Notes: generated from the letters alone by a model not told the origin. 64,000 bases of DNA from Bradyrhizobium sp. CCGUVB1N3 (GCF_024199925.1 NZ_JANADR010000001.1:3410001-3474000); one strand, 5' to 3'. Shown: positions 27,298 to 34,911, numbered from the stretch's first letter. Translations and numbers: made by a program.

Positions 27298-27792
27298 TTA
27301 TTTCGCGTCCTTCACCGCGATCACCTCGATCTCCACCAGGAAGCCGGGATTGGCGAGCGCAGCGACGCCGACCACCGAGCGGGCCGGCAGGTTGGGCTGA
27401 CTTCCGCCAAAAAATTGGGTATAGCCTTCCATGAAGGCCTTGAAGTCCATCGGCGCCGACGCGTTGTGCACCAGGAAGACCTGCATCTTCACGACGTCGC
27501 CCATGGTGAGGCCGAGCCCCTCCAAAATGCCTTTGATGCGGTTGAGCACGCCGACGGTCTGAATTTTGGTGTCGCCATAGGCCTCTCGGCTCTGGGGATC
27601 GGCATCCTTGTTGGCAACCGGCGGCACCTGGCCGCTGACATAATAGGTCGTGGCATTGCCGGTGACCTGCACGGCCTGCGCGATCGGAAAGGTCGAGTTC
27701 GGAATGGGATGCCGGATGACCTCGGCGTGAGTGGTGCCCGCATGGGTAGTCGCAAGCAGCGCGCCAACGACCGCGGCGGTTCTGAAATTCAT
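27298..27792 (-). CDS. RidA-family protein with signal peptide
   Basis: 164 residues. A signal peptide (AAVVGALLATTHAGTTHA) precedes a complete RidA fold. Family residues include the GQVPP strand region, the active-site Arg in LPARSVVGVAAL and Glu in VEIEVIAVKD. Cytosolic RidA hydrolyses reactive enamine/imine intermediates. An exported copy beside an exported amine oxidase suggests the same job in the periplasm (inference). It starts 23 bp after the cytochrome c stop. Confidence 0.88.
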   Translation of the reverse strand: MNFRTAAVVGALLATTHAGTTHAEVIRHPIPNSTFPIAQAVQVTGNATTYYVSGQVPPVANKDADPQSREAYGDTKIQTVGVLNRIKGILEGLGLTMGDVVKMQVFLVHNASAPMDFKAFMEGYTQFFGGSQPNLPARSVVGVAALANPGFLVEIEVIAVKDAK

Positions 27793-27815
27793 TGGTTCCC
27801 CCTCTTGCCGGGACG

Positions 27816-28283
27816 TCAGCGACGCGCGTCCCTCACCTCATTCGCCGTCACTGCATCATCATAGCTATTGCCGAAATGCGTGCGCAGATAATTCACGACG
27901 GCCGCGATCTGCGCGTCCGTCATCATCTCGCCGAACGGCGGCATGGCACGCCGGCCGTTGAGCACGAGATAGACGGGATAGCCGCGCGCTTCCAGATTCT
28001 TGTCGGCGACGAGCGACGGATAGACGCCGGCGCCAGAGGCCCCGCCGGCATCGGGCATGTGGCAGCCCTGGCAGACATTGGCGAACAGCTCCTCGCCCGT
28101 GGTCTCCGCAAAATTGAAGCCCGAGCTGAAGATGTGGTTTTCGGGGCCGTCATGCGCCCGCGCCGTTGCCGACAGCATCATGAGTGCCGACAAGGCAAGC
28201 CGCACCGGCCATCGCTCCCGTCGTAGGCCCTGCCTCGTCAAGCCCTGCCTCGTCAAGCCTTGCCTCGTCAAGCCTTGCCTCAT
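27816..28283 (-). CDS. Exported class I cytochrome c
   Basis: 155 residues from the ATG at 28283, which overlaps the amine-oxidase stop by one base (TGATG), implying translational coupling. The heme site is ANVCQGCHMPD and the distal Met lies in RRAMPPFGEMM. A signal peptide (LALSALMMLSATARAH) follows an unusual basic lead of repeated GLTRQ units encoded by a 15-bp tandem repeat. It is the likely electron acceptor for the upstream flavoenzyme (inference). Confidence 0.9.
   Translation of the reverse strand: MRQGLTRQGLTRQGLTRQGLRRERWPVRLALSALMMLSATARAHDGPENHIFSSGFNFAETTGEELFANVCQGCHMPDAGGASGAGVYPSLVADKNLEARGYPVYLVLNGRRAMPPFGEMMTDAQIAAVVNYLRTHFGNSYDDAVTANEVRDARR
28231..28281. repeat. 15-bp tandem repeat in the cytochrome c signal region
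   Basis: Three full units of TGCCTCGTCAAGCCY and a fourth partial unit (TGCCTCATCA) run head to tail. Read on the minus strand they encode GLTRQ repeats directly after the start Met. The unit is a multiple of three, so copy changes keep the frame. Confidence 0.9.
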
Positions 28284-29878
28284 CACGTCCTCACCACGCG
28301 GTCATGCAGCCGCGCAATCGCGTCGAGCGCGGAGAGGATCGCGCCCTCCTGCCAGGCCGGCAGTGCAGAGGCATGCTCGCCCGCGAGCACGATGCGGCCA
28401 TCGATCTGGCAGAGGTTGTTGTAGTGCACGGCGCGCGTCTCGTCGCTCCAGTCGCCGCTGCAACCGAGCACGAAGGGCACCCGGTGCCAAGCGACCGCGA
28501 TGCCGTTTTCGAATTCGCTTTTGTATTGCGGGTGAATGACGGCGCCGAACTCGACGGCGCGCGCGACCCGCTCGGCCGGCGACATCGCGGTGAATTCGTA
28601 GGAGTTCGGACCGTCGAACAGATAGGCGCCGAGCAGCACACCGCGTCCTGCGCGGTTGTAGTCGTAGTTGGGATAGGCGATCTGGCGGATCGGCAGATCG
28701 GTGTAGCTGATGCCGCCATAGATCGCCTCGTCCTCCTCCCAGAACCGGCGCTTGAATTGCAGGCCGATCTTGACGGACGCGGCATAGGGAACGGCATCGA
28801 TCGCGGACTTCATGGCGGCGCCGACGTCCAGCGGCAACTGGCTCAGGATCGTCAGCGGGATCGTGCAGACGCACCAGTCGCCGTGCACCTGCTGCACCGC
28901 GCCCGGATTCTTGGCATCGACATAGCTGACGGTGACGCCGCGCGCGTCCTGCTGGATCTGCGTCACCTTGGCATTGTAGCGGATGAGATTGCCGACCTCC
29001 TTCGCAAAGGCCTTGCCGATCATGTCCATGCCGCCGACCGGCTGGAACATCGTGGTCTGAAAGTTGTAGTGCGCAAAGCCGCGCAAATAGCGCCAGAGCC
29101 GCGACTTCAGCACCTCCGGCAGACCAACCGGCTCGCTCGGCTCCGGCATCGCCGTCAACCCGCCGCCGGGATCCTTGGTGTAGCCGCGGAACTCCGCCGA
29201 GATCAGATTGGCCTTGTAACCATAGCCATTGTCGAGCGCGCCCCAGGAGCGCAGCGCCTGAAGCAGGATCTCCTGATCCTCTTTCGACACGGTCTCGTCG
29301 AGCTTGCCTTGCTGCGTCACCTTTGCGAGCAGCTCGGCGATCTGGCCCTGGAAATCCGCCTTCACGGCGCGCAGCCGCTGCGGCCTGCCGCCGAAGGCGC
29401 GCACCGAATGCAAGAGAGCGTTGTGGTTGAGCTGATTGAACGGCTCGAGCGCGACGCCCAGGCGCCTGCAGTAGTCGAGCAGCGCGCGGTGATGATAGGG
29501 AATGCGCCACGGCCCTGGATTGAGATAGAGACCGTCCTCGAACTCGCACACCTGCTTGTGGCCGCCGAGCTCGGTAAAGGCATCACCGCCGCGCAGCGTC
29601 CAGTTGCGGCCGCCGGGGCGGCTGTTGAATTCGAGGATCTGGACTGTGTAGCCCGCCTTGCGCAGCTCCAGCGCCGCGGTCATGCCGGCAAGGCCCGCGC
29701 CGAGCACGAGCACGGAGGCGCCCTTCGGATCACCTTCGAGCCGGATCGGCCCGTTGTAGCGCGACTCCGACGCGAGCCCGAGGCTCGTCATCGCGTGATA
29801 CATCGCCGCGCTGCCGGCCACCGTGCCGATCAACGCAAGAAGATCACGTCGCCTGACGCTCACGGGTTCGCTTTGCAT
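28283..29878 (-). CDS. Tat-exported flavin monoamine oxidase/dehydrogenase
   Basis: 531 residues from MQSEPVSVRRRDLL; an upstream ATG would add 29. The twin-arginine signal is VRRRDLLALIGTVAGSAA. The FAD fingerprint VLVLGAGLAGMTAALEL is followed by ILEFNSRPGGRNWTLRGG, as in amine oxidases, and the C-terminal FAD site is VLAGEHASALPAWQEGAILS. It oxidises an amine to an imine in the periplasm. Coupling to a cytochrome c gene suggests that it is a dehydrogenase rather than an O2-using oxidase (inference). Confidence 0.9.
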   Translation of the reverse strand: MQSEPVSVRRRDLLALIGTVAGSAAMYHAMTSLGLASESRYNGPIRLEGDPKGASVLVLGAGLAGMTAALELRKAGYTVQILEFNSRPGGRNWTLRGGDAFTELGGHKQVCEFEDGLYLNPGPWRIPYHHRALLDYCRRLGVALEPFNQLNHNALLHSVRAFGGRPQRLRAVKADFQGQIAELLAKVTQQGKLDETVSKEDQEILLQALRSWGALDNGYGYKANLISAEFRGYTKDPGGGLTAMPEPSEPVGLPEVLKSRLWRYLRGFAHYNFQTTMFQPVGGMDMIGKAFAKEVGNLIRYNAKVTQIQQDARGVTVSYVDAKNPGAVQQVHGDWCVCTIPLTILSQLPLDVGAAMKSAIDAVPYAASVKIGLQFKRRFWEEDEAIYGGISYTDLPIRQIAYPNYDYNRAGRGVLLGAYLFDGPNSYEFTAMSPAERVARAVEFGAVIHPQYKSEFENGIAVAWHRVPFVLGCSGDWSDETRAVHYNNLCQIDGRIVLAGEHASALPAWQEGAILSALDAIARLHDRVVRT

Positions 29879-30027
29879 GGCGTTATGGGAGAGGGCCCAG
29901 TCCTGAGCCGTCAGCAAACAGCACGCCGCGGAGCGAGGCAACACACGCGTTGTTGATCGGCGCACCTTCGCACGGCGCGACGAGGATACTGATCGCGATC
30001 CTCGTCATTTTGGCCGCAAATACGACG

Positions 30028-31029
30028 TCACGCGACCTTGCGCGCCTCCGCCTTGCCATCGAGGAAGCCCATGAGCCGGCCGCGGATGATCTCGTTCGCC
30101 TCGGCCATGATGCGGTCGACGAGCTCCTTGCACGAAGGGATGTCGTGGATGAGGCCTGCGACCATGCCGCAGCTCCAGGCGCCGGCATCCATCTGGCCCT
30201 CGATCATGATTCTGGGATAGACGCCCGCGACCTGGTCGTGGATGTCGTCGATCTTCAATTTATCGCCCTTCTCGCGCTCGATCTCGAGCAGACGATCGAC
30301 ATTGGCGTTCTTCAGCACGCGCTCGGTGTTGCGCAGCGCGCGCATGATCAGGCGAGTGTCGAGCTCGGTCGCTGCGACCAGCGCATTCTTCACGCTCTGG
30401 TGCACCGGCGCCTCCTTGGTGGCGATGAAGCGCGTCCCCATGTTCATGCCGCTGGCCCCAAGCGACAGCGCTGCGACGAGGCTGCGACCGTCGGCCATGC
30501 CGCCGGAGGCGACGAAGGGAATCTTCAACTCTTCCGCCGCGCGCGGCAGCAGGATCATGTTGGGGATGTCGTCCTCGCCGGGATGGCCGCCGCATTCAAA
30601 ACCGTCGACGCTGACCGCATCGCAGCCGATCCGCTCGGCTTTCAGCGAGTGGCGCACCGAGGTGCATTTGTGGATCACCTTGATCCCGGCCGCCTTCAGC
30701 GCAGGCATGTATTGTTCCGGGCTGCGGCCTGCGGTCTCCACGATCTTTACTCCGCCTTCGACGATCGCGGCGATATATTCCGGATAAGGCGGCGCCGAGA
30801 AGGTCGGAAGAAAAGTGAGGTTCACGCCGAACGGCTTGTCGGTCATCTCGCGGCAGCGCGCGATCTCCTTGGCAAGCAGCTCCGGCGTCCTCTGGGTCAG
30901 CCCTGTGATAATGCCGAGCCCGCCGGCATTGGAGACGGCGGAGGCGAGCTGGGCAAAGCCGACAAAATGCATGCCGCCCTGGATAATCGGATGCTCGATG
31001 CCGAACAGTTCGGTGATCGCAGTCTTCAC
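30028..31029 (-). CDS. Nitronate monooxygenase family protein
   Basis: 333 residues. FMN-barrel features include PIIQGGMHFVGFAQLASAVS, GGLGIITG, DAVSVDGFECGGHPGEDD, FVASGGMADGRSLVAALSLG and GTRFIATKEAPVH. The family oxidises alkyl nitronates to carbonyl compounds and nitrite, but many members have other roles. It has no export signal. It lies 150 bp upstream of the amine-oxidase gene on the same strand. Confidence 0.87.
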   Translation of the reverse strand: MKTAITELFGIEHPIIQGGMHFVGFAQLASAVSNAGGLGIITGLTQRTPELLAKEIARCREMTDKPFGVNLTFLPTFSAPPYPEYIAAIVEGGVKIVETAGRSPEQYMPALKAAGIKVIHKCTSVRHSLKAERIGCDAVSVDGFECGGHPGEDDIPNMILLPRAAEELKIPFVASGGMADGRSLVAALSLGASGMNMGTRFIATKEAPVHQSVKNALVAATELDTRLIMRALRNTERVLKNANVDRLLEIEREKGDKLKIDDIHDQVAGVYPRIMIEGQMDAGAWSCGMVAGLIHDIPSCKELVDRIMAEANEIIRGRLMGFLDGKAEARKVA

Positions 31030-31087
31030 GTAGACGTCCTCCCGGATGTTTGTCTGGCGCGAGTTTAGCCGTAGACCTGCGCCGCGG

Positions 31088-31825
31088 TCACCATTTCTCT
31101 CCGAAGGGACGGATCTCCATCTCGAAGGTCCAGGCGCTTCTGGGCTGCTGGTAGAGCTGCCAATAGGATTCCGCGACCGAGGCCGGCGGCATCAGGAGGT
31201 CGGGATTGTCGAGCGCGTCGGGACCGAGCGCTTCGAGGCGGCGCTGCCGCACCCATTCGGTGTCGACGCCGGAATCGATGATGAGGTGGGCGACGTGGAT
31301 GTTCTTCGGCCCCAATTCACGCGCCATCGCTTGGGCAACCGCGCGCAGGCCGAACTTCGCGCTAGCAAACGCCGCATAGCCGCTGCCGCCGCGCAACGAT
31401 GCGGTGGCGCCGGTGAAGAAGATGTTGCCGCCGCCGCGCGGCAGCATCAGCCGCGCCGCCTCGCGCCCCGCCAGGAAGCCGGAATAGCAGGCCATCTCCC
31501 ACACTTTCCGGAACACGCGCTCGGTGGTGTCGAGGATCGGGAAATTGACGTTGGCTCCGACGTTGAAGACGCAGACTTCTAGCGGCGCGTGCTCATCCGC
31601 GTCGTTGAGGAAGGAGATGATCTCCTCTTCCTTGCGCGCATCGAGCGAGCGGGCGTGGATCTCGCCGCCGGCGGCTTCGATGTCGCGGACGAGCGGCGCG
31701 AGCTTGTCACCGTTGCGCCGTCCGGCGAAGACGGTGAAACCTTCGGCGGCGAACTTCTTGACGATCTCGGCGCCGATATAGTCGCCGGCGCCGATGATGG
31801 CAGCCGTGGCGTTTCGCTTGGACAA
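31088..31825 (-). CDS. SDR-family protein with Tyr-to-Phe change at the active site
   Basis: 245 residues. The cofactor site AAIIGAGDYIGAEIVKKF is present, as is NVGAN in place of NNAG. The catalytic segment reads GYAAFASAKFGLRA: the residue four before Lys, normally Tyr, is Phe, and the Tyr is seven before Lys. It may use another mechanism or lack dehydrogenase activity. It lies 58 bp upstream of nitronate monooxygenase, probably in one transcript. Confidence 0.83.
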   Translation of the reverse strand: MSKRNATAAIIGAGDYIGAEIVKKFAAEGFTVFAGRRNGDKLAPLVRDIEAAGGEIHARSLDARKEEEIISFLNDADEHAPLEVCVFNVGANVNFPILDTTERVFRKVWEMACYSGFLAGREAARLMLPRGGGNIFFTGATASLRGGSGYAAFASAKFGLRAVAQAMARELGPKNIHVAHLIIDSGVDTEWVRQRRLEALGPDALDNPDLLMPPASVAESYWQLYQQPRSAWTFEMEIRPFGEKW

Positions 31826-32181
31826 GGTCGCCTCCTCCTGTGGGGCCGCGACGCGGCGGCATCGACCGCCCGGGCGACGCGGGCCGTTGGGTGATATTGA
31901 GGTCGAGGCTATAGTTCTAAAATAGAACTGTCAAACTTTCGCTTTGCTGGCCAGATGTTCGAGCAGAATATCCTGATCTTCCGGACAGGTTCTTTTTCAG
32001 ACTTAATCGAAAATCGCTGGACTGGTACCGCCGAGCTTGAGACCCGCCCCGTTCCGGGACCGTCTTCGCGTGCTCTCCACCCCGGCCCGGAACAACGCCG
32101 AAAGGCAGCGGTTCTCCCTGGTGCAATTCAAGGGCACCGCGACAGGTGCTCGAATCCATCCTGCCGAGCGAGGAGCGAGAC
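31826..32181. other. Intergenic region before the small-gene island
   Basis: About 355 bp between divergent genes. It holds the EcfG-type promoter at 32089-32113. Nothing else was recognised, and the open frames on the minus strand lack gene features. Confidence 0.5.
32089..32113 (+). promoter_or_regulatory. Putative EcfG-type promoter for the 32182 gene
   Basis: GGAAC, 16 bases, GGTT, ending about 68 bases before the ATG at 32182. It differs from GGAAC-N16/17-cGTT only at the weakly conserved first -10 base. Confidence 0.5.
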
Positions 32182-32409
32182 ATGAGCGACTTTCGCGACA
32201 TCCAGCATGGCGTCAACGATCCCGTCAGCGGCGTCGACGTGAAGCGGCGGATCAACAACAACGAGACGCCGCACGAGCGGGCACAGCGCTACGCCGACGT
32301 CCGCGCGATGCCGAGCGCCCAAGAGGACGAACCGTTCCTGCCCGAAAGGCTGCGGCGGTCGCCGACCAGGCCGCTCAACCCGCGCACCGGCCGCAATCCG
32401 ACCAACTAG
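32182..32409 (+). CDS. Small hydrophilic hypothetical protein
   Basis: 75 residues from the ATG at 32182, preceded by GAGGAGCGAGAC. The protein is polar and probably disordered: IQHGVNDPVSGVDVKRRINN, ERAQRYADVRAMPSAQEDEP, PTRPLNPRTGRNPTN. No family was recognised. The EcfG-type promoter upstream suggests stress induction. Confidence 0.68.
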   Translation: MSDFRDIQHGVNDPVSGVDVKRRINNNETPHERAQRYADVRAMPSAQEDEPFLPERLRRSPTRPLNPRTGRNPTN

Positions 32410-32594
32410 TCGCAGACACGGAATGTCCCTCGTGCCTTGGCTTTACAGGATGGACACGGTGCCCGCTCGCCGACCGAACAACGATGGCACTCGTTACAGT
32501 CAAGCCAACCCGGATCGATATCGCGATCGCCGATGAAGTCGCCGCTCATGCCAGGCTTGGCATGAAAGAGGCCGCGAAATCTGGCCGGTCTCAT
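32406..32594 (-). CDS. Possible small Cys-rich (zinc-ribbon-like) protein
   Basis: 62 residues. The C-terminal half has six Cys: DCNECHRCSVGERAPCPSCK and a final RVCD. The preceding segment GDFIGDRDIDPGWL looks protein-like. It overlaps the 3' end of the convergent 32182 gene by 4 bp. There is no strong ribosome binding site, and the start could be the internal Met of HAKPGMSGDF. Support is Cys spacing and composition only. Confidence 0.42.
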   Translation of the reverse strand: MRPARFRGLFHAKPGMSGDFIGDRDIDPGWLDCNECHRCSVGERAPCPSCKAKARGTFRVCD

Positions 32595-32754
32595 CCGCAG
32601 CCGTGTTCTACCTCATCGTCTCGGCAAGCGTTGCAGCGGCGTTTGCGGTCGCACTGTCGCGTGGGGAACCGTCGCCGTGTCGATGTGGTGGCTGCGTCGC
32701 AAGCTGCGCGTCGTGCGCCATCGCCGACAGCACGGCCACGCATCGGCGAACGGG

Positions 32755-32937
32755 CTAGCGCCGAAGCGACAGAAACTCGTGCATCTCGACGGCGGCCTGA
32801 AGCTGCTCGAGACGCGCCGCAAGCAACTCGCGCTGCCTTCCACCCTGCAGTTTTGCAAGTTCGCCTTCGAGCCGGAGTCGGTGCGCTTCGAGCCGTTGCT
32901 CGAACGTGTGGGGATCAGAACGTTTCCGTTTCCGCAT
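32755..32937 (-). CDS. Small charged coiled-coil protein
   Basis: 60 residues from MRKRKRSDPHTFEQRL, with GAGGTCGCG just upstream. The body is helical and charged (HRLRLEGELAKLQGGRQREL, LLAARLEQLQAAVEMHEFL). It resembles a set of short Bradyrhizobium proteins that open with KRKRSDP/TFEERL. The start overlaps the end of the 33079 gene by 23 bp. The function is unknown. Confidence 0.55.
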   Translation of the reverse strand: MRKRKRSDPHTFEQRLEAHRLRLEGELAKLQGGRQRELLAARLEQLQAAVEMHEFLSLRR

Positions 32938-33079
32938 CGCGACCTCGTGGGGGTTGCAGGCCGGGGCTGTTGGCCCAGCGATCGAGTTGCTCAATTACTC
33001 TTCGATGACTTGGCCGGCGCGGCTCTGGCGCCTCGGGCTCTTCGGATAGTTTGCGCGGCAGTCTGACCTCGTCGGGCAT
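32915..33079 (-). CDS. Small hypothetical protein
   Basis: 54 residues from MPDEVRLPRK, with GGAGAGACGCC before the ATG. It is Pro/Glu/Arg-rich (EEPEAPEPRRPSHRR), then QLDRWANSPGLQPPRGRDAE. The SPGLQPP tail is a motif I associate with the same short rhizobial family as the next gene. The two overlap and are probably translated from one mRNA. Confidence 0.5.
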   Translation of the reverse strand: MPDEVRLPRKLSEEPEAPEPRRPSHRRVIEQLDRWANSPGLQPPRGRDAETETF

Positions 33080-33206
33080 GGCGTCTCTCCAGTTCTTGGA
33101 GCGATGTTGAGCTTCAGTATGATCCTTTGCAGCCACCCTCACAATTACATAAGTTATTGATTTTTCGTGATAATTTCACTCACTTGGCAGAATTTGAGAA
33201 GCCTGC

Positions 33207-33231
33207 GGAACCCGCGCCGAGTTGGTTCGTT
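33207..33231 (+). promoter_or_regulatory. Putative EcfG-type promoter for the 33271 gene
   Basis: A perfect GGAAC-N16-CGTT match whose -10 ends 39 bases before the ATG at 33271. Confidence 0.65.
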
Positions 33232-33270
33232 GAGTAAACTACTCATCTTGCCAACTTTGAGTGGCTGAAC

Positions 33271-33519
33271 ATGAACGATCTTCGCGCCGAGCGACTGCAG
33301 GTCATGCTCTCGCCTGAAGAACTGAGTGCAGTCGACGATTTCCGCTTCCGCCACCGCATGCCGACCCGCGCAGCCGCTGTGCGCGAGATTCTCAAGCTGG
33401 GTCTCGCCGCTGCGGGCGTCGACGCCAAGGCCGGCGTCAAGTCGAGCGATTTCGGCGTGTTCGGCCGCGGGCCCGAGGGGCACACGCCGGACACCCCGAA
33501 CGGCAATGCCGAGGATTGA
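33271..33519 (+). CDS. Small protein with ribbon-helix-helix-like N-terminus
   Basis: 82 residues. LQVMLSPEELSAVDDFRF followed by MPTRAAAVREILKLGLAA looks like a beta strand and two helices of a ribbon-helix-helix (CopG/Arc) DNA-binding fold. The tail (GVFGRGPEGHTPDTPNGNAED) is likely unstructured. No toxin partner is adjacent, so an antitoxin role is unsupported. A perfect EcfG-type promoter and a hairpin after the stop frame a single-gene unit. Confidence 0.75.
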   Translation: MNDLRAERLQVMLSPEELSAVDDFRFRHRMPTRAAAVREILKLGLAAAGVDAKAGVKSSDFGVFGRGPEGHTPDTPNGNAED

Positions 33520-33543
33520 TCTCGATCGAGAATCCAAAAGCAA

Positions 33544-33573
33544 ACGGCCCCGGCACGGGGGTGCCAGGGCCGT
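33544..33573 (+). terminator. Hairpin after the 33271 gene
   Basis: ACGGCCC...GGGCCGT arms extended by GGCAC/GTGCC with one mismatch, loop GGG. No T-run follows, so this may be a weak terminator or a 3' stabilising structure. Confidence 0.5.
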
Positions 33574-33662
33574 CCTTGGAGATTGCTTCCAGCCCACCGG
33601 GGGTATTTAGCCGAAAGCAATCCGTCTACGCGACGAAGATGGATTCGTTCCTCGTCCGAATC

Positions 33663-33869
33663 TCAGCCCGTCGGCGGCGTGCCGGAATCGTCCGGCGTCA
33701 TGCCAGAGCCCGGCGCCTTGCTCGCATCATTCAACTTGGGATCACGCGTCGCTTCCTTCGAGGGCGAGCCTTTCGAACCGGACTCATGGACGGTCTGCGC
33801 GCGCTGCTTGTCACGCGGCTGGTCTTCGGCGCGCTTGTCGCGAACGATGCCATGGTTGGAATGCGTCAT
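33663..33869 (-). CDS. Small hydrophilic hypothetical protein
   Basis: 68 residues, with GGAAG upstream of the ATG. It is entirely polar: MTHSNHGIVRDKRAEDQPRD, then HESGSKGSPSKEATRDPKLN and SGMTPDDSGTPPTG. The composition is like hydrophilin or stress-induced disordered proteins (inference). A near-consensus EcfG-type promoter lies upstream at 33908-33932. Confidence 0.7.
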   Translation of the reverse strand: MTHSNHGIVRDKRAEDQPRDKQRAQTVHESGSKGSPSKEATRDPKLNDASKAPGSGMTPDDSGTPPTG

Positions 33870-33907
33870 GGTTGCACTTCCAGCTTTGCGTTTGCCTTCA
33901 AGACGCT

Positions 33908-33932
33908 TACGCGCCGCAACGGCGATGGTTCC
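33908..33932 (-). promoter_or_regulatory. Possible EcfG-type promoter for the 33869 gene
   Basis: On the minus strand GGAAC, 16 bases, CGTA. The last -10 base deviates from cGTT. It ends 38 bases before the start codon. Confidence 0.4.
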
Positions 33933-33967
33933 GGCGCGTCAGCGGGGATCAGGAAGGTGAGGCGCGC

Positions 33968-34102
33968 CTAGCTGCGCGCATGCTGTGCGACAGGCGGCGA
34001 CGAGTGTGCCAAGTGGACTTGCCGGAGCGTCGTCACGGTCGCGAAGGTGACAGAAATGCCAAACGCCATGATGAGAACGAACAGAGCCAGACGGGGAGCC
34101 AT
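33968..34102 (-). CDS. Tiny single-helix membrane protein
   Basis: 44 residues from the ATG at 34102, which has an excellent AGGAGG site. One hydrophobic segment (LALFVLIMAFGISVTFATV) is followed by a short polar tail TLRQVHLAHSSPPVAQHARS. It is either an inner-membrane peptide or an exported peptide with an uncleaved signal. The frame stays open upstream, but the ribosome binding site decides the start. Confidence 0.68.
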   Translation of the reverse strand: MAPRLALFVLIMAFGISVTFATVTTLRQVHLAHSSPPVAQHARS

Positions 34103-34128
34103 TGCAATCCTCCTGCTGGAAATGAACA

Positions 34129-34153
34129 AACGCGGTTTTGTAGCGACTTTTCC
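34129..34153 (-). promoter_or_regulatory. Possible EcfG-type promoter for the 34102 gene
   Basis: On the minus strand GGAAA, 16 bases, CGTT. The -35 element has one mismatch to GGAAC. It lies about 26 bases before the ATG. Confidence 0.4.
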
Positions 34154-34224
34154 CGGGTCATCATCAGTTGGTCGCGCATCGTCCGTGAGCGGTCTTACAC
34201 GAGGACTCACGAACGCGAGAGCGG

Positions 34225-34422
34225 CTATGACGTCCGCTTCTTTTGCAGCACGCGTTGGGCGACTGGCGGGATTTCGCCGTCGAGCCAGTCCTGTTCCTCC
34301 GCCAGCGCCGACCAGGCTTCCGCCATCCGCTGGTAGCGCTTGAAGGCGGGTTGCCCTTCGGCCCGCTCGGCAAGATGCAGGCAGTTCTCGGCGTTTTCCC
34401 TGAAGATATCGGATTGCTTCAT
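34225..34422 (-). CDS. Small hypothetical protein (rhizobial short family)
   Basis: 65 residues: MKQSDIFRENAENCLHLAER, then KRYQRMAEAWSALAEEQDWL and IPPVAQRVLQKKRTS. The FRxNAENC...AWxxLAEEQDWLDG pattern is frequent in Bradyrhizobium small proteins of unknown function. It is all-helical and soluble. No EcfG site was seen upstream. Confidence 0.8.
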   Translation of the reverse strand: MKQSDIFRENAENCLHLAERAEGQPAFKRYQRMAEAWSALAEEQDWLDGEIPPVAQRVLQKKRTS

Positions 34423-34617
34423 GTGGAACAGGTGGTGAGCACAGGTGCTGTATGCAACCGCCCTTACCGGATCGTAATGTCGCAGGAACTTCGGCTTAAG
34501 CCCGCTATTGACGGTCCAAGCACGTGATCGTCGCTACTGTCTGTTGTTCATGAGCAAGAACACGGCGGGGCGAGACTCCGCACGCACGCAGACGGCAACC
34601 GGCGCCATCAGCGGTCT

Positions 34618-34779
34618 TTATGCGGTCGGGCGATTCCAGCAGGGCCTGCTCGAGCACTTTCTGCGAGCGCCCGACAATGACGCGCTCAGCGCCCCGCGGC
34701 CGCTCGGTGCGCCGTTCTGCGCATAGGCCGCACCGGCGATCGGTAAGGTGGCCGCGATGGCTACGGTTACTATTCTCAT
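34618..34779 (-). CDS. Very small exported protein
   Basis: 53 residues. The ATG at 34777-34779 is preceded by AAGGAAGGAG. A clear signal peptide (MRIVTVAIAATLPIAGAAYA, cleavage before QNG) leaves about 33 residues with two Cys (KCSSRPCW). A consensus EcfG-type promoter on the same strand (34805-34829) predicts a leader of under 25 bases. The start, signal and promoter agree; no family was recognised. Confidence 0.62.
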   Translation of the reverse strand: MRIVTVAIAATLPIAGAAYAQNGAPSGRGALSASLSGARRKCSSRPCWNRPTA

Positions 34780-34804
34780 AACTGGCTCCTTCCTTTCGCG
34801 GGCT

Positions 34805-34829
34805 AACCGGAGTTCGCGCGCTCCGTTCC
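34805..34829 (-). promoter_or_regulatory. Putative EcfG-type promoter for the 34779 gene
   Basis: On the minus strand GGAAC, 16 bases, GGTT, ending 25 bases before the ATG. It is divergent from the promoter at 34887, with 57 bp between them. Confidence 0.55.
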
Positions 34830-34886
34830 GAACGACCCCGCCTCGCCGTTCCGCATTGGGAACGGAAAAAATTCCTGAAACCGGAT

Positions 34887-34911
34887 GGAACCCTGTTCCC
34901 TCCCCTGCGTT
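34887..34911 (+). promoter_or_regulatory. Putative EcfG-type promoter for the poly-HAMP kinase
   Basis: A perfect GGAAC-N16-CGTT match, 139 bases upstream of the kinase ATG at 35051. Confidence 0.6.

Noticed and set aside
34508..34726. Plus-strand 72-codon open frame
   Set aside because: It runs opposite the better supported 53-codon exported protein and has no ribosome binding site.
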